Shown: positions 1-7,990 of the stretch, one piece after another | Layout of the letters: each line of letters opens with the position of its first letter | How positions within the stretch are numbered: position 1 is the first letter of the stretch | Virus record (IMG/VR): IMGVR_UViG_3300042902_000010 | Span: 1 to 22,468 of that record | From: a virus | Reading direction: 5' to 3' (one strand) | Length of the DNA stretch: 22,468 nucleotides | Notes under the pieces: generated by a model | Told to the model about the DNA's origin: nothing | What the model saw: the letters and a program-made list of their open reading frames with translations, nothing else | The model's database searches: none | Made by a program: the position numbers and the translations under genes

Positions 1-118
1 CAACATGACATTCAAGATAGCCAATAATTTTGATAAACAAGGAATTGTGGACTTCATTGCGGCAAGAATTGATGCGCACGAAAAACACGCTTGGATGTTG
101 CGCAGTTTTAGTAAATAA
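1..118 (+). CDS. C-terminal end of a Dps-like (ferritin-family) protein, partial
   Basis: This frame is open from base 2 and ends with TAA at 116-118, sharing one base with the ATG of the terminase gene (TAATG). The last 38 residues are visible; they include HEKHAWMLRSF near the end. That pattern (His-Glu-Lys, then Trp-Met-Leu-Arg) resembles the last helix of many bacterial Dps proteins, the ferritin-like shells that bind DNA and oxidise iron. In T4 the gene before gp17 is the small terminase gp16, and these residues do not look like gp16 to me. The ferroxidase residues of Dps lie upstream of the window, so the call rests only on this short tail. Translation is probably coupled to gp17, since no clear Shine-Dalgarno site precedes the next ATG. 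Confidence 0.5.
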   Translation, partial: NMTFKIANNFDKQGIVDFIAARIDAHEKHAWMLRSFSK

Positions 119-1749
119 TGGTTGATGATAATTATCTTGGAAATTCTAGATTAAAAAAAGCAGGTGTAGAATTATCATACACTGAAGAACAACTATTAGA
201 AATTTCAAGATGTATTGATGATCCTGTTTATTTCATCAAAAATTATGTGAAGATTGTCAACGTGGATAGAGGTCTTATACCTTTTGAGATGTGGCCTTTC
301 CAAGAAGAAATGATCAAAACATTTCATGATAATAGATTCTCAATTGCAAAGATGCCACGTCAGGTTGGTAAAACAACAACGTCAGCAGGATACATGTTAT
401 GGTGTGTTTTATTTCAAGAAAATTTCAGTATTGCGATTCTTGCAAACAAAGGAAATTTAGCACAAGACATTTTGAGTAGAATACAATATTCATATGAATA
501 TCTGCCAATTTGGTTGCAACAGGGTATTGTTGTATGGAATAAACGAAGTCTTGAATTAGAAAATGGTTCAAAGATTGCCGCATATGCGACATCTGCATCG
601 GGTGTTCGAGGTGGAACATACAATTTAATTTTTCTTGATGAATTTGCGTTTGTTCCACAAAACATGGCAAACGATTTCTTCACATCAACATACCCTGTTA
701 TATCTTCAGGTAAAACTACAAAAGTTATTATTGTATCTACACCATATGGTCTGAATCATTTTTATAAAATGTGGATTGATGCTGTAGAAGGAAGATCAAC
801 ATATAAGACACTCGAAGTTCATTGGTCTATGGTTCCAGGCAGAGATGATGCTTGGAAAGAAGAGACGATTAGGAACACCAGTGAAGAACAGTTCAGACAG
901 GAATTTGAAACTGAGTTCATCGGTTCATCTGCAACATTAATACCAGCAGTAAAATTGAGAGCATTAGCATTCAGAAATTCAAGAAAGTCATTAGATGATC
1001 TTGATGTTTATACAGATCCTATAGAAAATGGAATATATGTTATAACAGTCGATTGTGCTGAAGGCGTTGGACAAGATTCTTCGGCATTTTCTGTGTTTGA
1101 TGTCAGTGAAATTCCATACCGACAAGTCGCTAAATATAAAAATAATACTATAGCACCACTATTATATCCAACAATAATATACAATGTTGCTAGAAAATAT
1201 AATGATGCATATGTTCTTGTAGAAACAAACAATATTGGACAACAAGTTGTTGATATTTTGCATTACGATTTGGAATATGAGAACATATTCACATTAGAAC
1301 ACCATAACATCAAGGGTCAACATATTTCAGCAGGTTTTAAACGATCTGTATCTTTTGGTTTAAAAACAACAAAATCTGTGAAGAAGATAGGTTGTGCAAA
1401 CTTAAAAACATTGATAGAAACCGATAAACTATTGATTGAAGATTTTGACACAATTTCAGAGTTGAATACATTTGTGAGAATAAAAGATTCTTATGGAGCA
1501 GAAGAAGGAAATCATGACGATATGGTCATGACATTAGTATTTTTCTCATGGTTAACAGCACAAAGTTATTTCAAAGAGATCACTAATAATGATGTTAGAG
1601 AAAGATTAGCAAAAGAACGTATAGCATATATGGAAGAGGACATGTCACCTATTGGTTTTTTAGATGAAGAAGTGTATAAACAAGAAAGATTTCTTGAAAA
1701 TAATGAATTGTGGGAGTTGACAGAAAGTCCGAAAGAATTTCCTGTATAA
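118..1749 (+). CDS. 17: Terminase large subunit gp17 (DNA-packaging ATPase/nuclease)
   Basis: This is the motor that pumps phage DNA into the prohead and cuts the concatemer. The N-terminal ATPase has the terminase-type Walker A RQVGKTT at residues 81-87, Walker B LIFLDEF at 170-176 and the coupling motif VSTPYG at 206-211. The C-terminal RNase H-like nuclease has the expected acidic residues: D312 in VDCAEG, E369 in VLVETNN and D467/D468 in NHDDMV. At 543 residues it is shorter than T4 gp17 (610) but contains both domains. The start at 118 gives the conserved-looking opening NYLGN and overlaps the upstream stop by one base, suggesting translational coupling. In the finished motor it docks on the portal gp20 encoded downstream. 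Confidence 0.97.
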   Translation: MVDDNYLGNSRLKKAGVELSYTEEQLLEISRCIDDPVYFIKNYVKIVNVDRGLIPFEMWPFQEEMIKTFHDNRFSIAKMPRQVGKTTTSAGYMLWCVLFQENFSIAILANKGNLAQDILSRIQYSYEYLPIWLQQGIVVWNKRSLELENGSKIAAYATSASGVRGGTYNLIFLDEFAFVPQNMANDFFTSTYPVISSGKTTKVIIVSTPYGLNHFYKMWIDAVEGRSTYKTLEVHWSMVPGRDDAWKEETIRNTSEEQFRQEFETEFIGSSATLIPAVKLRALAFRNSRKSLDDLDVYTDPIENGIYVITVDCAEGVGQDSSAFSVFDVSEIPYRQVAKYKNNTIAPLLYPTIIYNVARKYNDAYVLVETNNIGQQVVDILHYDLEYENIFTLEHHNIKGQHISAGFKRSVSFGLKTTKSVKKIGCANLKTLIETDKLLIEDFDTISELNTFVRIKDSYGAEEGNHDDMVMTLVFFSWLTAQSYFKEITNNDVRERLAKERIAYMEEDMSPIGFLDEEVYKQERFLENNELWELTESPKEFPV

Positions 1750-1766
1750 AACAGAACTTTAAAAAA

Positions 1767-1774
1767 CATAAATA
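1767..1774 (+). promoter_or_regulatory. T4-type late promoter box (one-base variant) before gp18
   Basis: CATAAATA differs from the T4 late consensus TATAAATA only at its first base. It sits in the 81-base gap between gp17 and gp18, 56 bases before the gp18 start. Late boxes are read by the phage sigma factor gp55, which is encoded in this same window. Confidence 0.55.
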
Positions 1775-1830
1775 CATGATAAAAATGAGATAATTTTTCA
1801 TGATAATGAATATAATAAGGAGAAAAAAAT

Positions 1831-3492
1831 ATGGCTTTCCAACTATCACCCGGAGTTAGTGTCTCCGAAGTAGATTTGACAACGGTTGTTCCTGCCGTTG
1901 CAACTACTATTGGTGGTTTAGCCGGACAGTTTGCGTGGGGACCAGTTGAAGAAATCGTAAGTATTTCTAATGAGATCCAATTAGCAGATAGATTCGGTAA
2001 ACCAGACAGTAACACATTTCAGTATTTTTTCACGGCAGCAAACTTTTTATCTTATGGTAGCAACTTGAGAGTTGTTCGTGCCAACAGTACATCGTTAAAT
2101 GCAACAACATCAGGTACAGGAAGATTAATTAAGAATTCTTCTGATTATACTGAAAATAATTCAGCAGGAACAGGCAGTGATGACTTTGTTGCTAAGTATC
2201 CTGGAGCAATAGGAAATGCTCTAAGAGTTTCAATTTCGGACAGCAACACACATTCGAGTTGGGCATATTCTGGAAATTTTGATTCAGCACCATCGACTTC
2301 AGAATTTGTAAGCAACAAAGGTGGCAGTAATGATGAATTACACATTGTTGTTGTTGACATTACTGGAGATATTTCTGGACAGGCAAATACTGTTCTCGAA
2401 AGATTTGGTTATGTCTCAAAAGCATCTGACGCCAAAAATTCAGATGGATCAGCAAATTATTATAAAGATGTCATCAATACAAGTTCAAAATATGTTTGGT
2501 GGACAAAACACAATGATGAAGGTACAAATTGGGGCGATACATCTGTATCAACAACTTTTGATCTTCTAAGTGCCGCAGATTCATTCGATTTATCTGGCGG
2601 TGTAAGTTCTACTCCATCAGCAGGTAATGTTGATACTGCATATGATTTATTTTCAAATGCAGACTCTACAGATGTTTCATTATTGATGGCAGGTCCTGCA
2701 GCAGATTCTACAATTATCAATCTCATATCTCTTGTGGGTACTAGGAAAGATTGTTTGTTATTCATTTCACCAAATCAATCAGACGTTGTTAACAATTCTG
2801 GTTCTGAATCAACATCGATTGTTTCTAGACGGGATGGTTATGGATCATCGTCATATGTTGTAATGGATAGTGGTTATAAGTATCAGTATGACAAATATAA
2901 TGACACTTATCGTTGGGTTCCACTCAATGGAGACATTGCAGGTTTAACAGTTAGAACAGATAATGAAAGAGATCCTTGGTTTTCACCAGCAGGTTTCAAT
3001 CGTGGTTCTATTAAAAATGTTGTTAAATTGTCATATAATCCATCACAATCTGACAGAGACACAATCTATAAAGTTGGTGTCAATCCAGTAGTTACTTTCC
3101 CTGGAGAAGGAACACTGTTGTATGGCGACAAGACGATGTTATCTCGTCCAAGTGCATTTGATAGAATCAATGTTCGCAGATTGTTCATTGTTTTGGAAAA
3201 ATCAATTGCTAAGGCAGCAAGATCAACATTGTTTGAATTCAATGATGAATTTTCAAGATCACAATTTGTCAATCTAGTTGAACCATTTTTACGTGATGTG
3301 CAAGGAAGACGTGGGATCTATGATTTCCGTGTCGTATGTGATACAACAAATAATACTCCAGAAATCATTGATCGCAACGAGTTTGTTGGCGACATCTATA
3401 TTAAGCCCGCACGTTCAATTAACTTTATCCAACTAAACTTTGTGGCTGTGCGCACTGGCGTATCATTCCAAGAAGTTGTTGGACAATTTTAA
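1831..3492 (+). CDS. 18: Contractile tail sheath protein gp18
   Basis: This is the sheath subunit that polymerises around the tail tube and contracts to drive it through the host envelope. The opening MAFQLSPGVSVSEVD and the following GLAGQFAWGP are typical of the T4-like sheath N-terminus. The C-terminal part, with RRGIYDFRVV and then GDIYIKPARSINFIQLNF, is the conserved core and extended strand that links neighbouring subunits. Its 553 residues are fewer than the 659 of T4 gp18; the middle, Ser/Asp/Asn-rich part (about 90-280) is the surface-exposed variable region. A good Shine-Dalgarno AAGGAG at 1817-1822 fixes the start. It is followed by the tube gene, as in T4. Confidence 0.96.
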   Translation: MAFQLSPGVSVSEVDLTTVVPAVATTIGGLAGQFAWGPVEEIVSISNEIQLADRFGKPDSNTFQYFFTAANFLSYGSNLRVVRANSTSLNATTSGTGRLIKNSSDYTENNSAGTGSDDFVAKYPGAIGNALRVSISDSNTHSSWAYSGNFDSAPSTSEFVSNKGGSNDELHIVVVDITGDISGQANTVLERFGYVSKASDAKNSDGSANYYKDVINTSSKYVWWTKHNDEGTNWGDTSVSTTFDLLSAADSFDLSGGVSSTPSAGNVDTAYDLFSNADSTDVSLLMAGPAADSTIINLISLVGTRKDCLLFISPNQSDVVNNSGSESTSIVSRRDGYGSSSYVVMDSGYKYQYDKYNDTYRWVPLNGDIAGLTVRTDNERDPWFSPAGFNRGSIKNVVKLSYNPSQSDRDTIYKVGVNPVVTFPGEGTLLYGDKTMLSRPSAFDRINVRRLFIVLEKSIAKAARSTLFEFNDEFSRSQFVNLVEPFLRDVQGRRGIYDFRVVCDTTNNTPEIIDRNEFVGDIYIKPARSINFIQLNFVAVRTGVSFQEVVGQF

Positions 3493-3498
3493 TAAATA
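3491..3498 (+). promoter_or_regulatory. T4-type late promoter box (one-base variant) before gp19
   Basis: AATAAATA overlaps the stop codon of gp18 and lies 22 bases before the gp19 start. It differs from TATAAATA at the first base. A Shine-Dalgarno-like AGGAG follows at 3507-3511. Confidence 0.5.
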
Positions 3499-3520
3499 AG
3501 AGAGATAGGAGAAAAACAAA

Positions 3521-4066
3521 ATGGCATTTTCAGTAAATGAATTCCGCTCTCAAATGCAGGGTGATGGTGCAAGACCAAATCTTTTCGAGGTCACATTACC
3601 ATTTCCTGCTTTTGCTTTGCCAGGAACAGCACAAACTAAAATGAGTTTTATGTGTAAAACTGCTCAATTACCAGGATCTACTGTTGGCATTGTTCCAGTT
3701 CAATACTTCGGTCGTGAATTGAAATTTGCAGGCAATAGGTCTTTCACAGATTGGACAGTTTCAGTTATCAATGATGAAGACTTTGTTATACGTAATGCTT
3801 TTGAAAGATGGATGAATGGCATCAATAGTCATTCAGGCAACTTAAGAAGTGATGCGGCTCAAACTCCATCAGGATATACAGTCGATTCTGAAGTTCGTCA
3901 GTATGGTAAGAATGGTGATATACTCAAGAAGTATAAGTTTCTTGGATTATTTCCAACAGACTTGTCTCCAATTGATGTTGATTGGGGTTCAAATGATACT
4001 ATTGAAGAATTTACAGTAACATTCTCATACCAATGGTGGGAATCCGTTGAGGATAGTGTAGCATAA
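3521..4066 (+). CDS. 19: Tail tube protein gp19
   Basis: This subunit stacks in hexameric rings to form the rigid inner tube of the contractile tail. The length (181 residues) is close to T4 gp19 (163). The N-terminus, with a short helix followed by RPNLFEVTLPFP and later CKTAQLPGSTVG, has the usual tube-protein layout, and the position directly after the sheath gene agrees. The end, FTVTFSYQWWE, is a typical closing beta strand. An AGGAG about nine bases before the ATG supports the start. A hairpin terminator follows the stop codon directly, so this gene ends the high-copy tail block. A second, more distant tube-like protein is encoded at 11154. Confidence 0.95.
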   Translation: MAFSVNEFRSQMQGDGARPNLFEVTLPFPAFALPGTAQTKMSFMCKTAQLPGSTVGIVPVQYFGRELKFAGNRSFTDWTVSVINDEDFVIRNAFERWMNGINSHSGNLRSDAAQTPSGYTVDSEVRQYGKNGDILKKYKFLGLFPTDLSPIDVDWGSNDTIEEFTVTFSYQWWESVEDSVA

Positions 4067-4067
4067 G

Positions 4068-4101
4068 TATAGAGAAGGATTAATTTCCTTCTCTATATTT
4101 T
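4068..4101 (+). terminator. Intrinsic terminator after gp19
   Basis: A perfect 12-bp stem (4068-4079 with 4086-4097) encloses the loop TTAATT and is followed by TTTT. The next gene starts only 25 bases later, and no TATAAATA-like box lies between, so the hairpin probably acts as a partial terminator that lowers expression of gp20. Confidence 0.85.
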
Positions 4102-4125
4102 CATTATGAAAAAAAGGATAACGGA

Positions 4126-5757
4126 ATGGCAGTCAAATTATTTGGTTTTACATTAGGGAATAAAGACATTGTTCGGGAAGAAAAACCTGAACAAAGTTCT
4201 TTCACACTTCCAACAGAAGCACTAGACGATGGTGCAATTACAATCACTCAGAATGCGCATTATGGCACATATGTTGATTTGGAAGGTTCTGTCCGTAATG
4301 AACTAGAACTCATAACCCGTTACAGAGAAATGGCAAATCACCCAGAATGTGATAATGCAATTTCTGAAATTGTCGATGAGGCAATCACAAGTGATCCTTC
4401 AGGACAATGTGTATCTATTGTTTTAGATAAATTGAAACAACCAGATTCGATCAAGAAAAAAATTAACGAAGAATTCCAAGCTGTTTTGAGAATGATGAAT
4501 TTTCAAAACTTATCTGACGATATTTTCCGTAGATGGTATATTGATGGTAGATTATACTATCATGTTGTAGTCAATGATAAGAATCCAAAACAAGGTATTC
4601 AAGAATTGAGATTCATTGATCCAAGAAAAATTAGAAAAGTAAGAGAGATAAAGAAAGATAGAGACCCTAAAACAGGTGCTGTTATTATTAAATCTCTTGC
4701 TGAATATTATATGTTTAATGATAAGGGAACAGCAACCCAATCATACACATCAGGCACAAATCAAGGTTTGAAAATATCACCAGAATCTATAATTAACGTA
4801 AATTCTGGAATGATGGACGCAAAGAACACATTTGTGATATCATATTTACATAAAGCAATTAAACCACTCAATCAATTAAGAATGATTGAAGATGCTGTGG
4901 TTATCTATAGAATATCAAGAGCACCAGAAAGACGTATTTTTTATATTGACGTTGGTAATTTGCCTAAAGGTAAAGCAGAACAATATCTTCGTGATATTAT
5001 GCTCAAGTATAAAAATAAAATGGTTTACGATGCCAATACTGGCGAACTAAGAGATGATCGTAAACACATGTCTATGCTTGAAGACTTTTGGTTACCAAGA
5101 CGAGAAGGTGGTAAAGGTACCGAAATTACAACATTGCCTGCTGGACAAAACTTGGGTCAAATGGACGATGTTTTATATTTCCAGAAAAAATTACTACAAT
5201 CTATGAACGTACCATATTCTAGACTTGAACCACAAGGTGGTGGTTTAGCTGGCATAGGAAGAACAACTGAAGTCACGAGAGATGAGTTAAAATTTAACAA
5301 GTTTATACAGAAACTCAGAAATAGATTTTCACAAATTTTTGATGATGCTCTGAGAGTTCAATTGACACTGAAAGGTATTTGTACTTTAGAAGAGTGGGAA
5401 GAATTTAAAGAATATATATCATATGATTTCGTAAAAGATAACAACTTTACAGAAATGCGTGAAATTGAAGTCCTTCGAGAACGAGTTGCCACATTAAATC
5501 AAATTGATCCTTATGTTGGTAGATATTATTCGGCTGAATGGGTTAAAAAGAATGTTCTTTTCTTAAATGATGATGACATTCAAGAGATGGATAAACAAAT
5601 AGAAAAAGAAGGTCCCAGAGAAGATTTGGATCAAAGTGGTCAACAGGATCAACAGCAAGATCAGCAACAAGAACCTGTTGACAATACAATAGATAATTCG
5701 CAAGAAGAATCTGATACTCCAGACCTCGATAAAAAATTAGAAAGATATTCTAAATAA
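4126..5757 (+). CDS. 20: Portal vertex protein gp20
   Basis: This protein forms the dodecameric ring at one capsid vertex through which DNA enters and leaves. It starts head assembly and is the docking site for gp17 and later the tail. Length is 543 residues (T4: 524). Typical stretches include the N-terminal region with GTYVDLEG, the segment NHPECDNAISEIVDEAI that follows, PERRIFYIDVGNLPKGKAEQ in the middle, and the run DVLYFQKKLLQSMNVP with GIGRTTEVTRDELKF. The C-terminal tail is unusually rich in Gln and Asp (about residues 504-525, encoded by short CAA/CAG repeats) and is probably disordered. No late promoter box is seen between the terminator at 4068-4101 and this gene. Confidence 0.96.
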   Translation: MAVKLFGFTLGNKDIVREEKPEQSSFTLPTEALDDGAITITQNAHYGTYVDLEGSVRNELELITRYREMANHPECDNAISEIVDEAITSDPSGQCVSIVLDKLKQPDSIKKKINEEFQAVLRMMNFQNLSDDIFRRWYIDGRLYYHVVVNDKNPKQGIQELRFIDPRKIRKVREIKKDRDPKTGAVIIKSLAEYYMFNDKGTATQSYTSGTNQGLKISPESIINVNSGMMDAKNTFVISYLHKAIKPLNQLRMIEDAVVIYRISRAPERRIFYIDVGNLPKGKAEQYLRDIMLKYKNKMVYDANTGELRDDRKHMSMLEDFWLPRREGGKGTEITTLPAGQNLGQMDDVLYFQKKLLQSMNVPYSRLEPQGGGLAGIGRTTEVTRDELKFNKFIQKLRNRFSQIFDDALRVQLTLKGICTLEEWEEFKEYISYDFVKDNNFTEMREIEVLRERVATLNQIDPYVGRYYSAEWVKKNVLFLNDDDIQEMDKQIEKEGPREDLDQSGQQDQQQDQQQEPVDNTIDNSQEESDTPDLDKKLERYSK

Positions 5758-5765
5758 TATAAATA
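5758..5765 (+). promoter_or_regulatory. T4-type late promoter box TATAAATA
   Basis: This is an exact match to the T4 late promoter consensus, starting right after the gp20 stop codon. The Shine-Dalgarno AAGGA at 5771-5775 and the ATG at 5782 follow. It should start the head-core/protease transcript (gp67-like to gp21). Confidence 0.8.
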
Positions 5766-5781
5766 TATAAAAGGAATTTTC

Positions 5782-6330
5782 ATGGAACAAATTAAAAACT
5801 TTATCGATTTGCTTTCTCAGGGCGAAAACGCTGGAGCAAAAACAACATTGGAAGATTTACTTTCAGTTAGAGCGTTCGAAATGCTAGATGTAAAAAAACG
5901 AGAAATGGCATCATCTTTATTTGGTGGTGTAAGTGAATCTCAAGAAATGTATGAAGAAACATCCGTCCAACATATTAACGAATCTTATTATGATCCAAAA
6001 CACCCACACAGTTTTGATGATTATGATTATCATACATCACATAAAGAACTTCATGGTCATCCATTAAATCATATTACAAATCAAGGTAATGGTTCTATAA
6101 AAGACCACAGCACAAAATATTTGAAGAAAGCTCATGACGCTCACCATATGGTTGTTGATCATGAATATGAATCTGCTCACCCAGATAATAATGATGGAGA
6201 GAAAAATCATGAAGCGATGTCAGCACATACACACGCCAAACAAGCAGTAAATGATATTGAAAAAGAATTAAAATCGAGAAACGTTTCTGTAAAACATCCA
6301 ATTACGAATTCACATTATACATTTGATTAA
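5782..6330 (+). CDS. 67: Prohead core protein, gp67-like N-terminus with His-rich tail
   Basis: This is probably an internal head-core (scaffold) component removed by the gp21 protease during maturation. The first 50 residues match the style of T4 gp67: a short helix, then GAKTTLEDLLSVRAFEMLDVK and a Lys/Arg-Glu segment ending near SSLFGG. The position between gp20 and the gp68-like gene is that of T4 gene 67. T4 gp67 is only 80 residues and strongly acidic at the end; here the protein is 182 residues, and the part after residue 60 carries all 19 of its histidines, scattered as single or paired residues. That tail is unlike T4 gp67, and its role is unknown (possibly metal or pH response). The Shine-Dalgarno AAGGA at 5771-5775 supports the start. 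Confidence 0.7.
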   Translation: MEQIKNFIDLLSQGENAGAKTTLEDLLSVRAFEMLDVKKREMASSLFGGVSESQEMYEETSVQHINESYYDPKHPHSFDDYDYHTSHKELHGHPLNHITNQGNGSIKDHSTKYLKKAHDAHHMVVDHEYESAHPDNNDGEKNHEAMSAHTHAKQAVNDIEKELKSRNVSVKHPITNSHYTFD

Positions 6331-6355
6331 TCTCGGTGAACAAGCGGAAGAATAA

Positions 6356-7198
6356 ATGAAATCACTAGACGAATTTAAAAATATCATCACAGAAGAAAAA
6401 TCAGACTATGACAAGTTTGATATGTTGATTCGTGCCGGTCTGGCAAATAAAGCACAGATTGCACGAATCCATAAAATTATGGATAAAATGAAAGAAGATC
6501 GACCAGTGTTTAACAATGCTGATCGAATGATTCTTCAGAATCTTTTCAACAAAATGGTAGATTTAATTTCAAACAATAAACAAATCTTTCAACAAGCACG
6601 AAGATCAGTGCGAGAAGATGTTGGAGAAGAGTTGATTGATGAGACGTTGATTTCAACTTCAGACTATAAAATTTCTCCTTCTGGTAGAAAAGTTAGAGCA
6701 AAGAGATTCAAAATTTCTGATGATCCTACATCATTAGATGATGACGATAAATTGAAAGAAGATTTAGAACTTGATGAACAAAAAGTTACAAAGGGCACTC
6801 CACCGTTCACCCTCATATTAAAAAGAAAAGCAATCAGACAGTATCCTGGTGATACAAGAATTGCTTTATATTGGAGTGAGAAACTGAAAAAATATTTCAG
6901 TGTTCCATATGAAGAGAAAGATGGTGAAGTTTCTGGTATCATCCAATCAGAATCTGTTGAATTGACAGAATCTGCATTAGACACTTTGAATAAAATCGTG
7001 AGTCAAAAACAAGCAATGCCTGTTAAATTTTCTTCTGGTCACACTAAGAAAGTTGATCACTTCACGGCTTCAGCTATAACTAATGTCCATAAAAACTTGA
7101 ATGATGTTAATAAAAAGAAGTATGCTGATATGTTACACAAATCACCTGAACACTTTTTAAAAGCGGCAGAATTTGCCCTTAAACAACACTCAAAATGA
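6356..7198 (+). CDS. Unknown head-cluster protein (280 aa)
   Basis: I do not recognise a defined family. The N-terminal MKSLDEFKNIITEE is a short amphipathic segment of the kind seen on many proteins of T4-like head and tail clusters. Residues about 18-90 look helical (LIRAGLANKAQIARIHKIM, then NLFNKMVDLISN). The middle is acidic (SLDDDDKLKEDLELDE), and the C-terminal 70 residues form a second lysine-rich helical unit ending HFLKAAEFALKQ. The gene lies between the two core-protein genes and overlaps the gp68-like start by four bases (ATGA), so it is translated with them and is probably a head-core or head-assembly protein. A CGGAAG stretch about ten bases upstream may serve as ribosome site. 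The homologous family, if any, needs a profile search. Confidence 0.75.
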   Translation: MKSLDEFKNIITEEKSDYDKFDMLIRAGLANKAQIARIHKIMDKMKEDRPVFNNADRMILQNLFNKMVDLISNNKQIFQQARRSVREDVGEELIDETLISTSDYKISPSGRKVRAKRFKISDDPTSLDDDDKLKEDLELDEQKVTKGTPPFTLILKRKAIRQYPGDTRIALYWSEKLKKYFSVPYEEKDGEVSGIIQSESVELTESALDTLNKIVSQKQAMPVKFSSGHTKKVDHFTASAITNVHKNLNDVNKKKYADMLHKSPEHFLKAAEFALKQHSK

Positions 7199-7629
7199 AA
7201 ATAATAGATCTGATATTTCAGAATAAACTCTCTGAAGCGAAAGAACATATTTACGATAAACTAAATATAATATTAGATTGTAAGATAGAACAATATAAAA
7301 AATATGTTTCTGAAAGTTTTGTGCTTGATGAAACTGAAGAATTGAATGAAGCCAATCTAGTTAAGATGGGTCGAGTCACTAAGATTCGCAGAAGAATTAG
7401 AAGAAACAAACAAGGTAGAATTGTTGTTCAGAGAAATAGAAAACGTTCTGCAGTGAAAGGTTTTAGAATTTCTGGAAACAAATTAAAAAGAATTACAGCA
7501 GTTCAAAGAATAAACAAAGCCCGAAAACTTAAAAGATACTGGAAATCGAAAGGTCGTGCTACGTTACAGAGAAGAAAATTAAAACAGAAAATGTCTATTC
7601 GTAGGCGTAAGTCAATGGGAATAAGATAA
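7195..7629 (+). CDS. 68: Prohead core protein gp68-like (very basic)
   Basis: This is a likely component of the internal scaffolding core around which the capsid assembles, later degraded by gp21. The first 55 residues are a mixed helical segment. From residue about 58 the protein becomes extremely rich in Arg and Lys, with GRVTKIRRRIRRNKQGRIVV, then SAVKGFRISGNKLKRIT, and ends in RRRKSMGIR. This helical-head plus basic-tail layout, the length (144; T4 gp68 is 141) and the location before gp21 fit gene 68. The basic tail could bind DNA or the acidic scaffold gp22. Its ATG overlaps the upstream stop (ATGA), and the next gene starts one base after its own stop. Confidence 0.7.
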   Translation: MKIIDLIFQNKLSEAKEHIYDKLNIILDCKIEQYKKYVSESFVLDETEELNEANLVKMGRVTKIRRRIRRNKQGRIVVQRNRKRSAVKGFRISGNKLKRITAVQRINKARKLKRYWKSKGRATLQRRKLKQKMSIRRRKSMGIR

Positions 7630-7630
7630 A

Positions 7631-7990
7631 ATGGCATACGAAATTGTTAACTCAAGAAGAGCATCATCGATTATTCGGTGTGAGGGTGCAAGCACAACTA
7701 ATTTGGCGTTAGAATCCCTCTCGACAAATACAGATTTAGAAATAGTATCTTCAGCATCTATAAAGAGAGTTATTTGGTCAACTGGCGGAACAGTTACTGT
7801 CGCTAGAGGCGAACCAGCAAACACAGTTATCACTTTATATGGATCTGGAGAAATGAGATTAGATGAATTAGGTTATTCTCTTGCAAACGGCGCTACAGGA
7901 AATATTGTTGTCACGATTGCAACTGGTGGAACTTGTGTTATGGAAGTTTCTAAAGTGGCAACATACTCAACAGACTTGGATCAATTATGA
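7631..7990 (+). CDS. Unknown small beta-rich protein in the head cluster (119 aa)
   Basis: I do not recognise the family. Sequence after MAYEIVNSRRASSIIR is dominated by short hydrophobic strands separated by Gly/Thr/Ser/Asn turns (ASIKRVIWSTGGTVTVARG, then NTVITLYGSG and GNIVVTIATGG), suggesting a compact beta sandwich. There are no obvious catalytic residues, signal peptide or membrane segment. It sits one base after the gp68-like gene and overlaps the gp21 start by four bases, so it belongs to the late head operon and is probably a virion or assembly protein, for example a head-decorating protein. This slot has no counterpart in T4, where gene 68 is followed by gene 21. Confidence 0.75.
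   Translation: MAYEIVNSRRASSIIRCEGASTTNLALESLSTNTDLEIVSSASIKRVIWSTGGTVTVARGEPANTVITLYGSGEMRLDELGYSLANGATGNIVVTIATGGTCVMEVSKVATYSTDLDQL

Noticed and set aside
1566-2015. Open reading frame of 149 codons on the minus strand across gp17 and gp18
   Set aside because: It crosses two certain genes on the + strand and a promoter gap, has no ribosome site, and its residues are low-complexity reflections of the opposite strand. Other minus-strand frames in the window (for example 17028-17387) are the same type of shadow.
5639-5690. CAA/CAG-rich run in the end of gp20 as a DNA repeat element
   Set aside because: It encodes the Gln/Asp-rich tail of the portal in frame with mixed codons and no exact repeat unit, so it is a low-complexity protein tail rather than a mobile or regulatory repeat.
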